DNA of 64,000 nucleotides, from assembly GCA_046294265.1 (NCBI GenBank), contig JBKBKC010000001.1:372001-436000 (forward strand), in the 5' to 3' direction. This DNA is from JBKBKC01 sp046294265 (GTDB lineage Bacteria > Pseudomonadota > Alphaproteobacteria > Rhodobacterales > Rhodobacteraceae). A program made the position numbers and the translations under genes. Each line of letters opens with the position of its first letter. Position 1 is the stretch's first letter. A model generated the notes under the pieces. The model saw only the letters and a program-made list of their open reading frames with translations, did not search any database and had not been told where the DNA came from. Positions 16,271-24,865 of this stretch are shown here, piece after piece.

Positions 16271-17671
16271 ATGCCGATGGACTATGCCGTTAGGGATATC
16301 GCGCTTGCCGAGTTCGGCCGCAAGGAACTGGTGATCGCCGAAACCGAAATGCCCGGCCTGATCGCCTGCCGCGAGGAATTCGGCACCGCCAAGCCGCTCA
16401 CCGGCGCGCGCATCGCGGGCAGCCTGCACATGACCATCCAGACCGGCGTGCTGATCGAAACGCTGGTGGCGCTGGGCGCCGATGTGCGCTGGGCGTCGTG
16501 CAACATCTTCTCCACCCAGGACCACGCCGCCGCCGCCATCGCGGCCTCCGGCGTGCCGGTGTTCGCGCACAAGGGCGAGAGCCTGGAGGAATACTGGACC
16601 TTCACCGACCGCATCTTCCAGTTCGGCGGCGAGGGCGGCACCTGCAACATGATCCTGGACGATGGCGGGGATGCCACGCTCTACATCCTCATGGGCGCGC
16701 GGGTCGAGGCGGGCGAGACCGACCTGATCGCCGTGCCCACCAGCGATGAAGAGGTCTGCCTCTTCAACCAGATCCGCAAGCGTCTTGCCGCCTCCCCCGG
16801 CTGGTTCACCAAGCAGCGCGACGCGATCCGCGGCGTGTCCGAGGAAACCACCACCGGCGTCCACCGCCTTTATGACCTGCACAAGAAGGGCCTCCTGCCC
16901 TTTCCCGCGATCAACGTGAACGACAGCGTCACCAAGTCGAAATTCGACAACAAATACGGCTGCAAGGAATCGCTGGTGGACGGCATCCGCCGCGCCACCG
17001 ACACGATGATGGCGGGCAAGGTCGCCGTGGTCTGCGGCTATGGCGACGTGGGCAAGGGGTCCGCCGCCTCGCTCCAGGGCGCGGGCGCGCGCGTGAAGGT
17101 GACCGAGGTCGATCCCATCTGCGCCCTCCAGGCCGCGATGGACGGGTTCGAGGTGGTCCTCTTGGAGGATGTGGTCGATACCGCCGACATCTTCATCACC
17201 ACCACTGGCAACAAGGACGTGATCCGCATCGAGCACATGCGCGCGATGAAGGACATGGCCATCGTCGGCAACATCGGCCACTTCGACAACGAGATCCAGG
17301 TGGCCGCGCTCAAGAACCATAAATGGACCAACATCAAGGACCAGGTGGACATGATCGAGATGCCCTCGGGCAACCGCATCATCCTTCTGTCCGAAGGGCG
17401 GCTTTTGAACCTCGGCAATGCCACCGGCCACCCCAGCTTCGTGATGTCCGCCAGCTTCACCAACCAGGTGCTGGCCCAGATCGAGCTCTGGACCAAGGGC
17501 GACAGCTACAAGGCCGGCGTCTATGTCCTGCCAAAGGCGCTGGATGAAAAGGTCGCGCGCCTGCACCTGAAGAAAATCGGCGTGAAACTGACCCAGCTGC
17601 GCGCCGACCAGGCCGAATACATCGGCGTCGCCCCCGAAGGCCCGTTCAAAAGCGAGCATTACCGCTACTGA
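16271..17671 (+). CDS. ahcY: S-adenosyl-L-homocysteine hydrolase
   Basis: AhcY hydrolyses S-adenosylhomocysteine to adenosine and homocysteine, relieving product inhibition of methyltransferases. The 466-residue protein carries the signatures NIFSTQDHAAAAIA and GKVAVVCGYGDVGKG (NAD binding). It also has the proteobacterial insert around EEVCLFNQIRKRL and the C-terminal EHYRY. The start is ATG 16271 (MPMDYAVRDI) with AAGGAG nine bases upstream; a GTG at 16262 overlaps that site and is less likely. It stands alone between a divergent glycosyltransferase and its own terminator. No SAH riboswitch could be recognised in the 97-base leader. Confidence 0.97.
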   Translation: MPMDYAVRDIALAEFGRKELVIAETEMPGLIACREEFGTAKPLTGARIAGSLHMTIQTGVLIETLVALGADVRWASCNIFSTQDHAAAAIAASGVPVFAHKGESLEEYWTFTDRIFQFGGEGGTCNMILDDGGDATLYILMGARVEAGETDLIAVPTSDEEVCLFNQIRKRLAASPGWFTKQRDAIRGVSEETTTGVHRLYDLHKKGLLPFPAINVNDSVTKSKFDNKYGCKESLVDGIRRATDTMMAGKVAVVCGYGDVGKGSAASLQGAGARVKVTEVDPICALQAAMDGFEVVLLEDVVDTADIFITTTGNKDVIRIEHMRAMKDMAIVGNIGHFDNEIQVAALKNHKWTNIKDQVDMIEMPSGNRIILLSEGRLLNLGNATGHPSFVMSASFTNQVLAQIELWTKGDSYKAGVYVLPKALDEKVARLHLKKIGVKLTQLRADQAEYIGVAPEGPFKSEHYRY

Positions 17672-17701
17672 CCGGCGCCTGCGCCGTTGCAATCGTGTCA
17701 A

Positions 17702-17746
17702 CAGGGGGAAGGGCCGCGCGCCCCTCCCCCTGATTTATGTTTGTTT
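17702..17746 (+). terminator. Rho-independent terminator of ahcY
   Basis: A hairpin pairs CAGGGGG (17702-17708) with CCCCCTG (17726-17732), extended by a GGG/CCC inner stem with one mismatch. A T-rich run, ATTTATGTTTGTTT, follows. It lies 30 bases after the ahcY stop. Confidence 0.8.
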
Positions 17747-17822
17747 GGCTGCAACCCCTGTCCTAAGGTCCGCGTCACCTCCGCTGCGGCGGTGCGACGG
17801 TTAAATAAGGGATATTCAGCCG

Positions 17823-18164
17823 ATGAGCAAGCGTGACGAAAAGATTGCCAAATACGCCGACGATCTGCGCAACAAGTGCAAGATGGATCCCGACATGGCC
17901 CTGCTGACCAAGGTCACCATCGGCTGCGGCCCCAGCATCTACAACGCCGACAGCGAGACCGTGGCCGCCTCCGACCCGGCCGAACTGGCGCGGGTCAAGA
18001 CCAACTTCCTGATGAAGAAACTCGGCCTGCCCGATGGCCCCGCGCTGGATGCGGCCATCGCCGCCGTGGTCGAAACCTATGGCAAGTCCGAACGCAACAA
18101 GCATCGCGCGGTGGTCTATTACATGCTGACCAAGCATTTCGGCAAAGAGGCCGTCTACGGCTGA
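17823..18164 (+). CDS. DUF2853 family protein
   Basis: This 113-residue soluble protein belongs to DUF2853, a small helical family widespread in alphaproteobacteria with no known role. It starts MSKRDEKIAKYADDLRNKC, contains a TIGCGPSIYNADSETVA stretch and ends with a helical region around YYMLTKHFGKEAVYG. It is probably cytoplasmic, as no signal or membrane segment is seen. A GATATTCAGCCG stretch precedes the ATG with only a weak ribosome-binding site. The MFS gene follows 76 bases later, so cotranscription is possible but not obvious. Confidence 0.85.
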   Translation: MSKRDEKIAKYADDLRNKCKMDPDMALLTKVTIGCGPSIYNADSETVAASDPAELARVKTNFLMKKLGLPDGPALDAAIAAVVETYGKSERNKHRAVVYYMLTKHFGKEAVYG

Positions 18165-18240
18165 CCCCGCCACGGGATCGGCGCGGCTTGCCATTCCCCC
18201 CGGCCCGCGCAACTGTGCGCGCGTCCCTGGAAACACCCGC

Positions 18241-19461
18241 ATGTCCGCCGATCCCCAAGCATCCGCCCTGCCTGAACCCCACGCCCAGCCCGCTGCGGAA
18301 ACAACGGTCGTGCCGGTCATCCTTGCGGTGTCGGCGGGGCATTTCCTGAACGATCTGATGCAGTCGCTGATCCCGGCGGTCTATCCGATGATCAAGGATA
18401 ATCTGGCGCTCAGCTTTGCGCAGATCGGGGTGATCACGCTGGTATTCCAGGGCACCGCCTCGATCCTGCAACCCCTCGTGGGTCTTTACACCGACCGACG
18501 GCCCCTGCCCTGGGCGCTGACGGCGGGCATGGCCTCCACCGGGGCGGGGCTGGTGGCGCTGGCCCATGCGGGCAGTTTCGCGGTCGTCCTGCTGGCGGTG
18601 GCGCTGATCGGGCTGGGCTCGGCGGTGTTTCACCCCGAATCCTCGCGCATCGCGCGACTGGCCTCGGGGATGCGGCCCGGCTTTGCGCAATCGGTGTTCC
18701 AGGTGGGCGGCAATGCCGGATCGGCCGTGGGGCCGCTGGCGGCAGCCTTCGTCGTGCTGGACCGGGGTCAGGTCTCGATCGAATGGTTCGCGGTGGTTGC
18801 GCTGGTGGGCATGGCGCTCCTCTGGTCGGTGGGGCGATGGTATGTGGCGGTGGGGGCGGGCCGTGCCGTGGCGCGAAAGGCGCGTGCACGGGCCACCGGA
18901 TCGCTGCCGCCGGGCCAGGTGCGGCTGGCGATGGCGCTGTTGATCCTGCTGATGTTTTCCAAATTCGTCTGGTCGGTGTCCTTCTCCAGCTACTACACCT
19001 TCTATCTGATCGAACGTTTCGGCCTGTCGGTCGGGGCCTCGCAGATCGGGTTGTTCGTGTTTCTGGCCGCCGTGGCGGTTGGAACCTATGCCGGGGGGCC
19101 CATCGGGGATCGCATCGGGCGGCGGCGGGTGATCCTGTGGTCGATCCTGGGCATCCTGCCCCTGTCGCTCGCGGTGCCATGGCTGCCGCTTGCGGGTGCC
19201 GTGGTGGCAAGCGGGCTGGCCGGCATGGTGCTGGCCTCGGCCTTTCCGGCCATGGTGGTCTATGCGCAGGACCTGATGCCGCAGCATACCGGGATGGTGG
19301 CGGGGCTCTTGTTCGGCCTGGCCTTCGGGCTGGCGGCCATCGGGGCGGCGGTGCTGGGGGTGGTGGCCGACGCGCTGGGGATCGAGGCGGTGTTCCGCAT
19401 CTGCTCGGTCCTGCCGGCGCTGGGGCTGGTCGCGGTGCTGCTGCCCGATCCGCGCGGCTGA
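18241..19461 (+). CDS. MFS transporter, Fsr-like
   Basis: The 406-residue protein is a twelve-helix major facilitator. Its opening after a polar N-terminus, VPVILAVSAGHFLNDLMQSL, and the following LIPAVYPMIKDN resemble the fosmidomycin-resistance (Fsr) subgroup. A typical loop, GLYTDRRPLPWAL, lies between helices 2 and 3, and GGPIGDRIGRRRVILWS lies between helices 8 and 9. Drug export is plausible from the subgroup, but the substrate is unknown. It is the last plus-strand gene before a strong terminator. Confidence 0.85.
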   Translation: MSADPQASALPEPHAQPAAETTVVPVILAVSAGHFLNDLMQSLIPAVYPMIKDNLALSFAQIGVITLVFQGTASILQPLVGLYTDRRPLPWALTAGMASTGAGLVALAHAGSFAVVLLAVALIGLGSAVFHPESSRIARLASGMRPGFAQSVFQVGGNAGSAVGPLAAAFVVLDRGQVSIEWFAVVALVGMALLWSVGRWYVAVGAGRAVARKARARATGSLPPGQVRLAMALLILLMFSKFVWSVSFSSYYTFYLIERFGLSVGASQIGLFVFLAAVAVGTYAGGPIGDRIGRRRVILWSILGILPLSLAVPWLPLAGAVVASGLAGMVLASAFPAMVVYAQDLMPQHTGMVAGLLFGLAFGLAAIGAAVLGVVADALGIEAVFRICSVLPALGLVAVLLPDPRG

Positions 19462-19565
19462 CCGTGCGCAATCGCGACAAATGCCACGCACTTGCCGCTT
19501 TGGTCGCGGCGGCGGTTGCGGTAATGTCCAACTCTAAGGCAGCAAGCCCGGGACCTTTTTCAGAA

Positions 19566-19635
19566 CACGTGCGGTGCTAGGGGAGCACGTGGGGTGGTGA
19601 AGGGTCCCGTAGGGGTGCGGGGCCCTTCATTTTTT
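19566..19635 (+). terminator. Two-hairpin structure ending in a strong terminator; possible small RNA 3' end
   Basis: A first hairpin pairs CACGTGC (19566-19572) with GCACGTG (19585-19591). Eight bases later GAAGGGTCCC (19599-19608) pairs fully with GGGGCCCTTC (19619-19628) with one G-U pair, and ATTTTTTC follows. The second hairpin is a textbook intrinsic terminator. It sits 138 bases past the MFS stop, which is far for that gene, so a separate transcript starting within about 19490-19560 is possible. The rest of this 286-base gap (19462-19747) contains no gene I can support. Confidence 0.7.
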
Positions 19636-19747
19636 CGCACCCGTCTGTCGCGGTGCGGCGCTCAAAGTCCTAACGAAAGATGAACAGCGCAGGGTCAAGC
19701 CCTTGAAATCCTTGGTGTTGGAATCTGTCCCACCATGGGACGCGCCG

Positions 19748-20167
19748 TCAGGGGTCAACACCCCCCATCCCGCAAACGATCCGCCACTCCTCGTCTGAAA
19801 CAGGCTGCACCGACAGCCGGGTGTTGTTCACCAGCACCATCCCCTCCAGCCCCGGCTGCACCTTGCAGGCCTCCAGCGTGACCGGCCGCAGGAAGGGCCG
19901 CACCGCCCGGATCCAGACGCAATCCCAGCGCGCATCGTCCGTGGTGCTGTCGGGCGTGCTTTCCCGGCAGACCTCGACGATGCCCACCACCTCTTTCCCG
20001 ATGTTGGAGTGATAGAAGAACCCGAGGTCCCCCAGCTTCATCGCCCGCATGTTGTTGCGCGCCTGATAGTTGCGCACCCCATGCCACTCCTCGCCCACAT
20101 TCCCCTTGGCGACCTGATGATCCCACCCCCAGACATCGGGCTCGGACTTGAACAGCCAGCGGTTCAT
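19748..20167 (-). CDS. EVE domain-containing protein
   Basis: The 139-residue protein is a single EVE domain, a fold related to PUA and YTH domains that binds modified bases in DNA or RNA. It starts MNRWLFKSEPDVWGWDHQ and has the aromatic-cage region WHGVRNYQARNNMRAM, then FFYHSNIGKEVVGIVEV. The start overlaps the upstream YCII gene as ATGA. In this family gpsA, YCII and EVE genes commonly follow one another. The natural ligand is unknown. Confidence 0.9.
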   Translation of the reverse strand: MNRWLFKSEPDVWGWDHQVAKGNVGEEWHGVRNYQARNNMRAMKLGDLGFFYHSNIGKEVVGIVEVCRESTPDSTTDDARWDCVWIRAVRPFLRPVTLEACKVQPGLEGMVLVNNTRLSVQPVSDEEWRIVCGMGGVDP

Positions 20168-20436
20168 CCGATCACCTTCTTCCATTCCCGCAGCTCCACC
20201 CGCGCGAACAGCCCCGCCCGCGCATAGGGGTCGGCCTCGGCCCAGGCCCGCGCGGCGGTCATGTCGGGCACCTCCAGCACGATCAGACTGCCGCACATCG
20301 CGCCCGCGTCATCCAGGAACGGCCCCGCCATCTCCACCACCCCCGACGCCTCGATATGGGCCAGATGGGCGGCGCGGTTGTCCAGCCGGGTTTGCAGGGC
20401 ACCGGGATGGTCGGTGCAGATCAGGGCCACGCGCAT
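20164..20436 (-). CDS. YciI family protein
   Basis: A 90-residue YCII-domain protein. The family has a ferredoxin-like fold and a conserved His/Asp pair, seen here as TDHPGALQTRLDNRAAHLAHI and AEADPYARAGLFARVELREW. The biochemical role is not established; some members act on chlorinated aromatics or serve as small accessory domains. Spacing is four bases from gpsA, and its stop overlaps the EVE start, so gpsA-YCII-EVE is one translational unit. Confidence 0.9.
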   Translation of the reverse strand: MRVALICTDHPGALQTRLDNRAAHLAHIEASGVVEMAGPFLDDAGAMCGSLIVLEVPDMTAARAWAEADPYARAGLFARVELREWKKVIG

Positions 20437-20440
20437 CGGG

Positions 20441-21361
20441 TCACTCCGGTTTCAGGGGTCGGGCAAGCAGGTTCTCCACCGCTTCCGCCACGGTGACAAG
20501 CCCCCGGCACAGCGCCGCCACCGCCGCCGTCACCGGCATATCGATCCCCGCCGCCGCCGAAATCGCCGCCACCGCCTCCGCGGTCGCCACACCCTCCACC
20601 GTCACCGCCGGATCGACCGCCTCGCCCCGCGCCAGCGCCAGACCGTGGCGAAAGTTGCGCGACTGCGGCGCGGTGCAGGTCAGCACCAGATCGCCAAAGC
20701 CAGACAGGCCCGCCAGCGTTTCGGCCCGTGCGCCCTGCGCGAGGGCGAACCGCATCATCTCGCCGTAGCCGCGCGTCATCAGCGCCGCGCGGGCACTGTC
20801 GCCCAGACCCGCCCCGATCACCGCCCCGGCGGCAATCGCCACCACATTCTTCAGCGCCCCGCCCAGTTCTGCCCCTGTGACATCCGTGCTGCGATAAAGC
20901 CGCAGGCCGGGCGTCGAAAGCTGCCGCTGCAGCGCCGCCCCCGCCGCATCGTCGGCGCAGGCGAGGGTCAGCGCCGTGGGCATGCCCCGCGCGATGTCGG
21001 CGGCAAAGCCGGGGCCGGTCAGCACCGCGACCACCGAGCCGGGGCAGGCGCCCCCGATCACCGCTGTGGGGCCGCGCCCGCTGGCCAGATCGACCCCCTT
21101 GCAGCAGGCCACCAGCGCGCGGCCCCGCAGCGCCGCGCCGTGTTCCGCCAGAAACCCCGACAGCGCCTGCATCGGCACCGCGATCAGCAGCGTGTCTGCC
21201 ATGACCGTGCCGAGGTCCGTGGTGCACGTCACCGCTTGGGGCAGCGTGCCCGGCTGCACCGCCCCCCTGCGACCCCAGAGCGTGACCGGCCCCATCTGCC
21301 CCAGCGCCACCGCCAGCGCCGTGCCGAACGCGCCCGCCCCCAGCACCGCGATGCCCGTCAT
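20441..21361 (-). CDS. gpsA: Glycerol-3-phosphate dehydrogenase [NAD(P)+]
   Basis: GpsA reduces dihydroxyacetone phosphate to sn-glycerol 3-phosphate for phospholipid synthesis. The 306-residue protein has the dinucleotide-binding loop VLGAGAFGTALAVAL. It also has ACCKGVDLASG, LTGPGFAADIARGMP, the catalytic-lysine region GALKNVVAIAAGAV and a C-terminal GVATAEAVA. It is about 15 residues shorter than many relatives, the loss lying between residues 30 and 50. ATG 21361 overlaps the stop of the hydantoinase gene as ATGA, which puts an essential gene under the transcription of a catabolic island. Confidence 0.95.
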   Translation of the reverse strand: MTGIAVLGAGAFGTALAVALGQMGPVTLWGRRGAVQPGTLPQAVTCTTDLGTVMADTLLIAVPMQALSGFLAEHGAALRGRALVACCKGVDLASGRGPTAVIGGACPGSVVAVLTGPGFAADIARGMPTALTLACADDAAGAALQRQLSTPGLRLYRSTDVTGAELGGALKNVVAIAAGAVIGAGLGDSARAALMTRGYGEMMRFALAQGARAETLAGLSGFGDLVLTCTAPQSRNFRHGLALARGEAVDPAVTVEGVATAEAVAAISAAAGIDMPVTAAVAALCRGLVTVAEAVENLLARPLKPE

Positions 21362-23391
21362 CCGCCCATCTCCACGATCAGGTTGCCGTCGCCGTCCTGC
21401 GTGGCACGGTCGCCCGGAGGGATCAGGATGGTGGTGTCCATCTGCTCGACCACCGCGGGGCCGTGCAGCACCGCATCGGAGGGCAAGTGGTCGCGCCAAT
21501 AGACGGGCGTGTCCTGCCAGCCGTCCCACCAGACGCGGCGGCGGCCGGTGCGCGCATCCTCCAGCGTGGCGCGCCGGTCGGCGGGGTCGATCAGGCGCGA
21601 CAGGTCCATGTCGGGGCGGTGGCCGACAACGGCGGTGCAGAGGTTCACCAAGGTCGCCCGGATCTCGGGCAGGGCCACGCGGAAGCGGGCGTGATAGGCG
21701 ACCTCGAACCGCGCTTGCAGGTCGGCGCGGGTGGGCGGGCCTTCGGGCAGGACCACGCGCAAAAGGTGGGTCTGGCCGATGAACTGCATCTCGGCCACGC
21801 GGTGCAGGGTGATCCCGGTCAACGCGATCCCGGCTGCGGCGATGCGGGCGCGCCCTTCGGTTTCCTGCGCGGCGAGGATCGCGGCCACGCCCTCCATCTC
21901 GGCGCTGTCCAGCGGCTGGTTCAGCGTGCGCACGAAATCCTGCCGCAGGTCGGCGCAGACGCAACCCAGCGCATTGGTCAGCCCGGGGCGCGCGGGGATC
22001 AGCACGCGCGGGATCGCCAGCTCTCGCGCCAGCGCGCAGGCGTGGAGCGGCCCCGCGCCCCCGAACGCGAACAGCGCGAAGTCGCGCGGGTCCGCCCCCA
22101 TCGAGACCGAGACCATGCGCACCGCGCCCGCCATGTGGATGTTGCCCAGCCGGATCACCGCCGCTGCCGCCGCCTCGGGCGCAAGGCCAAGGGGTTCGCC
22201 CAGCCGGGCAAAGGCCGCGCGCACGCCCCCCGCACCCGCGCCGAACCGGTCGGGCGGCAGGCGGCCCAGCAGCAGGTTCGCGTCGGATATGGTGGGCTCG
22301 GTCCCGCCCCGGCCATAGCAGATCGGGCCGGGAATGGAGCCCGCGCTTTCGGGCCCGACGCGCAGCAGGCCCCCGCCGTCGATCCGCGCGATGGACCCGC
22401 CGCCGGCGCCCAGCGTGCGCACATCGACCATGGGCACATGGACGGGCATGGCATATTCCACCTCGATCTCGCTGGACACCGGGGCCACGCCGCCCCGGAT
22501 CAGCGCGACGTCGGTGCTGGTGCCGCCCATGTCATAGGTGATGAGGTCGGTCATCCCTGCGCGCCGCCCCGTGGCGATGGCCGCCATCACGCCCGAGGCG
22601 GGGCCGGACATCACGGTTTTCACCGCCTCGGCGGCCACTGCGCGCGCCGCCACCATGCCGCCGTTGCCGTTCATCACCAGAAGGTCGTTGCGGTAGCCGC
22701 GCGCCGCCAGCGCATCGGCCAGCCGCGTGACATAGCGCTCCAGCAAGGGCTGCACCGCCGCGTTCACCGCCGCTGTGACCCCGCGTTCGTATTCGCGGCT
22801 TTCGGACAGGAGGCTGTGGCCCGCCGTGACGTAGGGCGTGGGCCAGACCTCGCGCGCGATGGCCACCGCGCGTGCCTCATGCGCGGGATTGGCGTAGCTG
22901 TGCAGGAAATGGATCACCAGGCTTTCGCAGCCCGCCGCGATCAGTTGGGCCAGCGCGGCGCGCAGGGCGGGTTCGTCCAGCGGGGTCAGGACGCGGCCCC
23001 GGGCATCCAACCGCTCGGGCACCTCCAGCCGCAGGTCGCGCGGGATGATCGGCGTGAAGCGGCCCGTCATCCCATAGGGGTGGGGCCGGGTGCGGCGGCC
23101 CAGTTCCAGCACGTCGCGGAACCCTGCGGTGGTGACAAGACCGGTGCGCGCCAGCTTGCGTTCCAGCACCGCGTTGGTGGTGGTTGTGGTGCCGTGCACG
23201 ATCAGCCCGATGTCCGCCAGCGCCGCCCCCGCCGCGTCGAAGGCCGCAAGCACGCCCGGCGCCTGCCCGCCCGCGGCGGGGTCGAGCGTGGTGGGCACCT
23301 TGGCCAGCCGCACCGCGCCCGTGGCGGGATCGAGGATCACCAGGTCGGTGAAGGTGCCGCCGACATCGGCGCCCGCGACGAGATGGGTCAT
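21358..23391 (-). CDS. hyuA: Hydantoinase/oxoprolinase subunit A (HyuA-like)
   Basis: The 677-residue protein belongs to the HyuA family: ATP-dependent N-methylhydantoinase A, the acetone carboxylase beta subunit and the N-terminal half of 5-oxoprolinase. The actin-like ATPase motifs are GADVGGTFTDLVILD at the N-terminus, VHGTTTTTNAVLERK, and TYDMGGTSTDVALIRGG. It ends EMGG, with no HyuB domain. Known enzymes of this type need a HyuB partner, and none is encoded in this window. It is the last gene of the 21.4-36.3 kb cluster and could drive ATP-coupled opening of a cyclic amide. A palindromic repeat separates it from livF. Confidence 0.88.
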   Translation of the reverse strand: MTHLVAGADVGGTFTDLVILDPATGAVRLAKVPTTLDPAAGGQAPGVLAAFDAAGAALADIGLIVHGTTTTTNAVLERKLARTGLVTTAGFRDVLELGRRTRPHPYGMTGRFTPIIPRDLRLEVPERLDARGRVLTPLDEPALRAALAQLIAAGCESLVIHFLHSYANPAHEARAVAIAREVWPTPYVTAGHSLLSESREYERGVTAAVNAAVQPLLERYVTRLADALAARGYRNDLLVMNGNGGMVAARAVAAEAVKTVMSGPASGVMAAIATGRRAGMTDLITYDMGGTSTDVALIRGGVAPVSSEIEVEYAMPVHVPMVDVRTLGAGGGSIARIDGGGLLRVGPESAGSIPGPICYGRGGTEPTISDANLLLGRLPPDRFGAGAGGVRAAFARLGEPLGLAPEAAAAAVIRLGNIHMAGAVRMVSVSMGADPRDFALFAFGGAGPLHACALARELAIPRVLIPARPGLTNALGCVCADLRQDFVRTLNQPLDSAEMEGVAAILAAQETEGRARIAAAGIALTGITLHRVAEMQFIGQTHLLRVVLPEGPPTRADLQARFEVAYHARFRVALPEIRATLVNLCTAVVGHRPDMDLSRLIDPADRRATLEDARTGRRRVWWDGWQDTPVYWRDHLPSDAVLHGPAVVEQMDTTILIPPGDRATQDGDGNLIVEMGG

Positions 23392-23404
23392 CGCCCTGCC
23401 CCAG

Positions 23405-23445
23405 CCCCGGGGCGCTGCCCCGGGCCCCGGGATATTTGGGCCAAG
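23405..23445 (-). repeat. Palindromic element PE-A (intergenic, hyuA-livF)
   Basis: This copy lies in the 72-base gap between livF and hyuA. CCCGGGGC (23406-23413) pairs with GCCCCGGG (23417-23424). The GGGATATTTGGGCCAAG head that follows is shared with the other copies. Relative to transcription the GC hairpin comes after the AAATATCCC head. Confidence 0.75.
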
Positions 23446-23463
23446 ATGAAAGACAGGGGCATG

Positions 23464-24159
23464 TCACACTCCGACATGGGCGGCGAAGGCGGGATGGGCG
23501 CGGGTGAGGGCGGCGGCGGGGTGGGTTTCGGCAATCGTGCCATGCGACATGAAGGCGATGGTGTCGGCGAGGGCGAGGGCAGCCTCGACGCGCTGTTCGA
23601 CGAGGACGGTGGCGACACTGGTGGATTTGAGCGCCTGCAGCGTGTCGCGGATGAGCGTGATCATCGAGGGCTGGAGGCCTTCGGTCGGTTCGTCGAGGAG
23701 GAGGACGGCGGGTTCGAGGCAGAGCGCGCGGGCGATGGCGAGCATCTGCTGCTCACCTCCGGACAGGGTGCGCGCGGGCTGGTCCAGGCGTTCGCGCAGA
23801 CGGGGGAAGAGGCTGAGCACATGCGCGCGCGTGGCGGGGCCGCGGTTGCGGGTCATCAGGCCGATCTGGATGTTTTCGGCCACCGTCAGGGCGGGAAAGA
23901 GGCGGCGGCCCTGGGGGACGTAGCCGATGCCATGGCGCGGCACCTCATGTGCGGGGAGACGGTCGAGCCGGGTGTCGCCCAGCCGGATGGTGCCGGCGCT
24001 GGCGGGGGTCAGGCCCATTATCGTGCGCAAAAGGGTGGTCTTGCCCGCGCCGTTGCGGCCCATCAGGCAGGTCACCTGTCCGGGCTGCGCCATCAGGGTG
24101 ACGCCTTCCAGCACGCGAACGGGGCCATAGCCCGCATGCACCCCCTCAAGCCGTAGCAT
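23464..24159 (-). CDS. livF: ABC transporter ATP-binding protein, LivF type
   Basis: This is the second ATPase of a branched-chain-amino-acid-type (HAAT) importer, 231 residues. The Walker A motif is GRNGAGKTTLLRTIMG. The signature is LSGGEQQMLAIARAL and Walker B is VLLLDEPTEGLQPSM. The HAAT family also imports amides, urea and aromatic acids, so the name Liv gives structure and not substrate. The start overlaps livG by 14 bases. Confidence 0.9.
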   Translation of the reverse strand: MLRLEGVHAGYGPVRVLEGVTLMAQPGQVTCLMGRNGAGKTTLLRTIMGLTPASAGTIRLGDTRLDRLPAHEVPRHGIGYVPQGRRLFPALTVAENIQIGLMTRNRGPATRAHVLSLFPRLRERLDQPARTLSGGEQQMLAIARALCLEPAVLLLDEPTEGLQPSMITLIRDTLQALKSTSVATVLVEQRVEAALALADTIAFMSHGTIAETHPAAALTRAHPAFAAHVGV

Positions 24160-24865
24160 CGGGTCCCCCCAGATAGGCGGCCTGCACCGCCGCGTCCGCC
24201 CGGATGCCGGCCGGGCTGCCGCGCGCCAGCACCTGGCCGAAGTTCAGCACCGTGATGTAGTCGGCCAGGTCCATCACCACGTCCATGTTGTGCTCGATCA
24301 GGAGGATGGTCGTTGCGGGCACCAGGCTGCGCACCAGCGACTTGAACCCCTCGATCTCGCCCGCCGCAAGGCCCTGCGTGGGCTCGTCGAGGATCAGCAC
24401 GCGAGGAGAAAGTGCCAGACCCATCGCGATTTCCAGAAGCCGCTGATGGCCGTAGCTGAGTGCGCCCGCGGGTTGTTCGGCGCGGTCCTGCAGCCCGAGG
24501 CGGGCCAGCGCGGCCATCGTCGCCGCGCGCAGGTCGGCGGGCGAGCCCTGCTGCACGGCCAGGGCCAGGTTGTCGAACAGCGTCAGCCCGGGATAGATCG
24601 AGGTGATCTGGAACGTATAGGCGATGCCTGCCTTCACGCGGGCATGGGCGGGTAGGCGCGTGATGTCGCGCCCCGCAAGGCGGATCGTTCCCGCCTGCGC
24701 CGCCACCCGCCCGCAGAGGAGCGAGACAAAGGTGGTCTTGCCCGCGCCATTTGGGCCGATCAGGGCGTGGATCTCGCCTGCCTCCAGATCGAAATCCACG
24801 CCGTCCACCGCCCGCAGACCGCCGAAATGGCGGGTCAGGCCGCGCGCTTCGATCAGGGCAGCCAT
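24146..24865 (-). CDS. livG: ABC transporter ATP-binding protein, LivG type
   Basis: The 239-residue ATPase pairs with LivF. Walker A is GPNGAGKTTFVSLLCG, the signature reads LSYGHQRLLEIAMGL and Walker B is VLILDEPTQGLAAGE. The signature has the LSYG variant that is common in LivG-type proteins. It carries the longer LivG C-terminal helix (NFGQVLARGSPAGIRAD). It overlaps livM by 13 bases and livF by 14, a pattern of translational coupling across the transporter genes. Confidence 0.9.
   Translation of the reverse strand: MAALIEARGLTRHFGGLRAVDGVDFDLEAGEIHALIGPNGAGKTTFVSLLCGRVAAQAGTIRLAGRDITRLPAHARVKAGIAYTFQITSIYPGLTLFDNLALAVQQGSPADLRAATMAALARLGLQDRAEQPAGALSYGHQRLLEIAMGLALSPRVLILDEPTQGLAAGEIEGFKSLVRSLVPATTILLIEHNMDVVMDLADYITVLNFGQVLARGSPAGIRADAAVQAAYLGGPDATA

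Noticed and set aside
23392..23463. PE-A and the other intergenic repeats as simple transcription terminators
   Set aside because: They lack T-runs after the hairpin, occur in both orientations, and four copies lie inside coding regions, so termination cannot be their general role.
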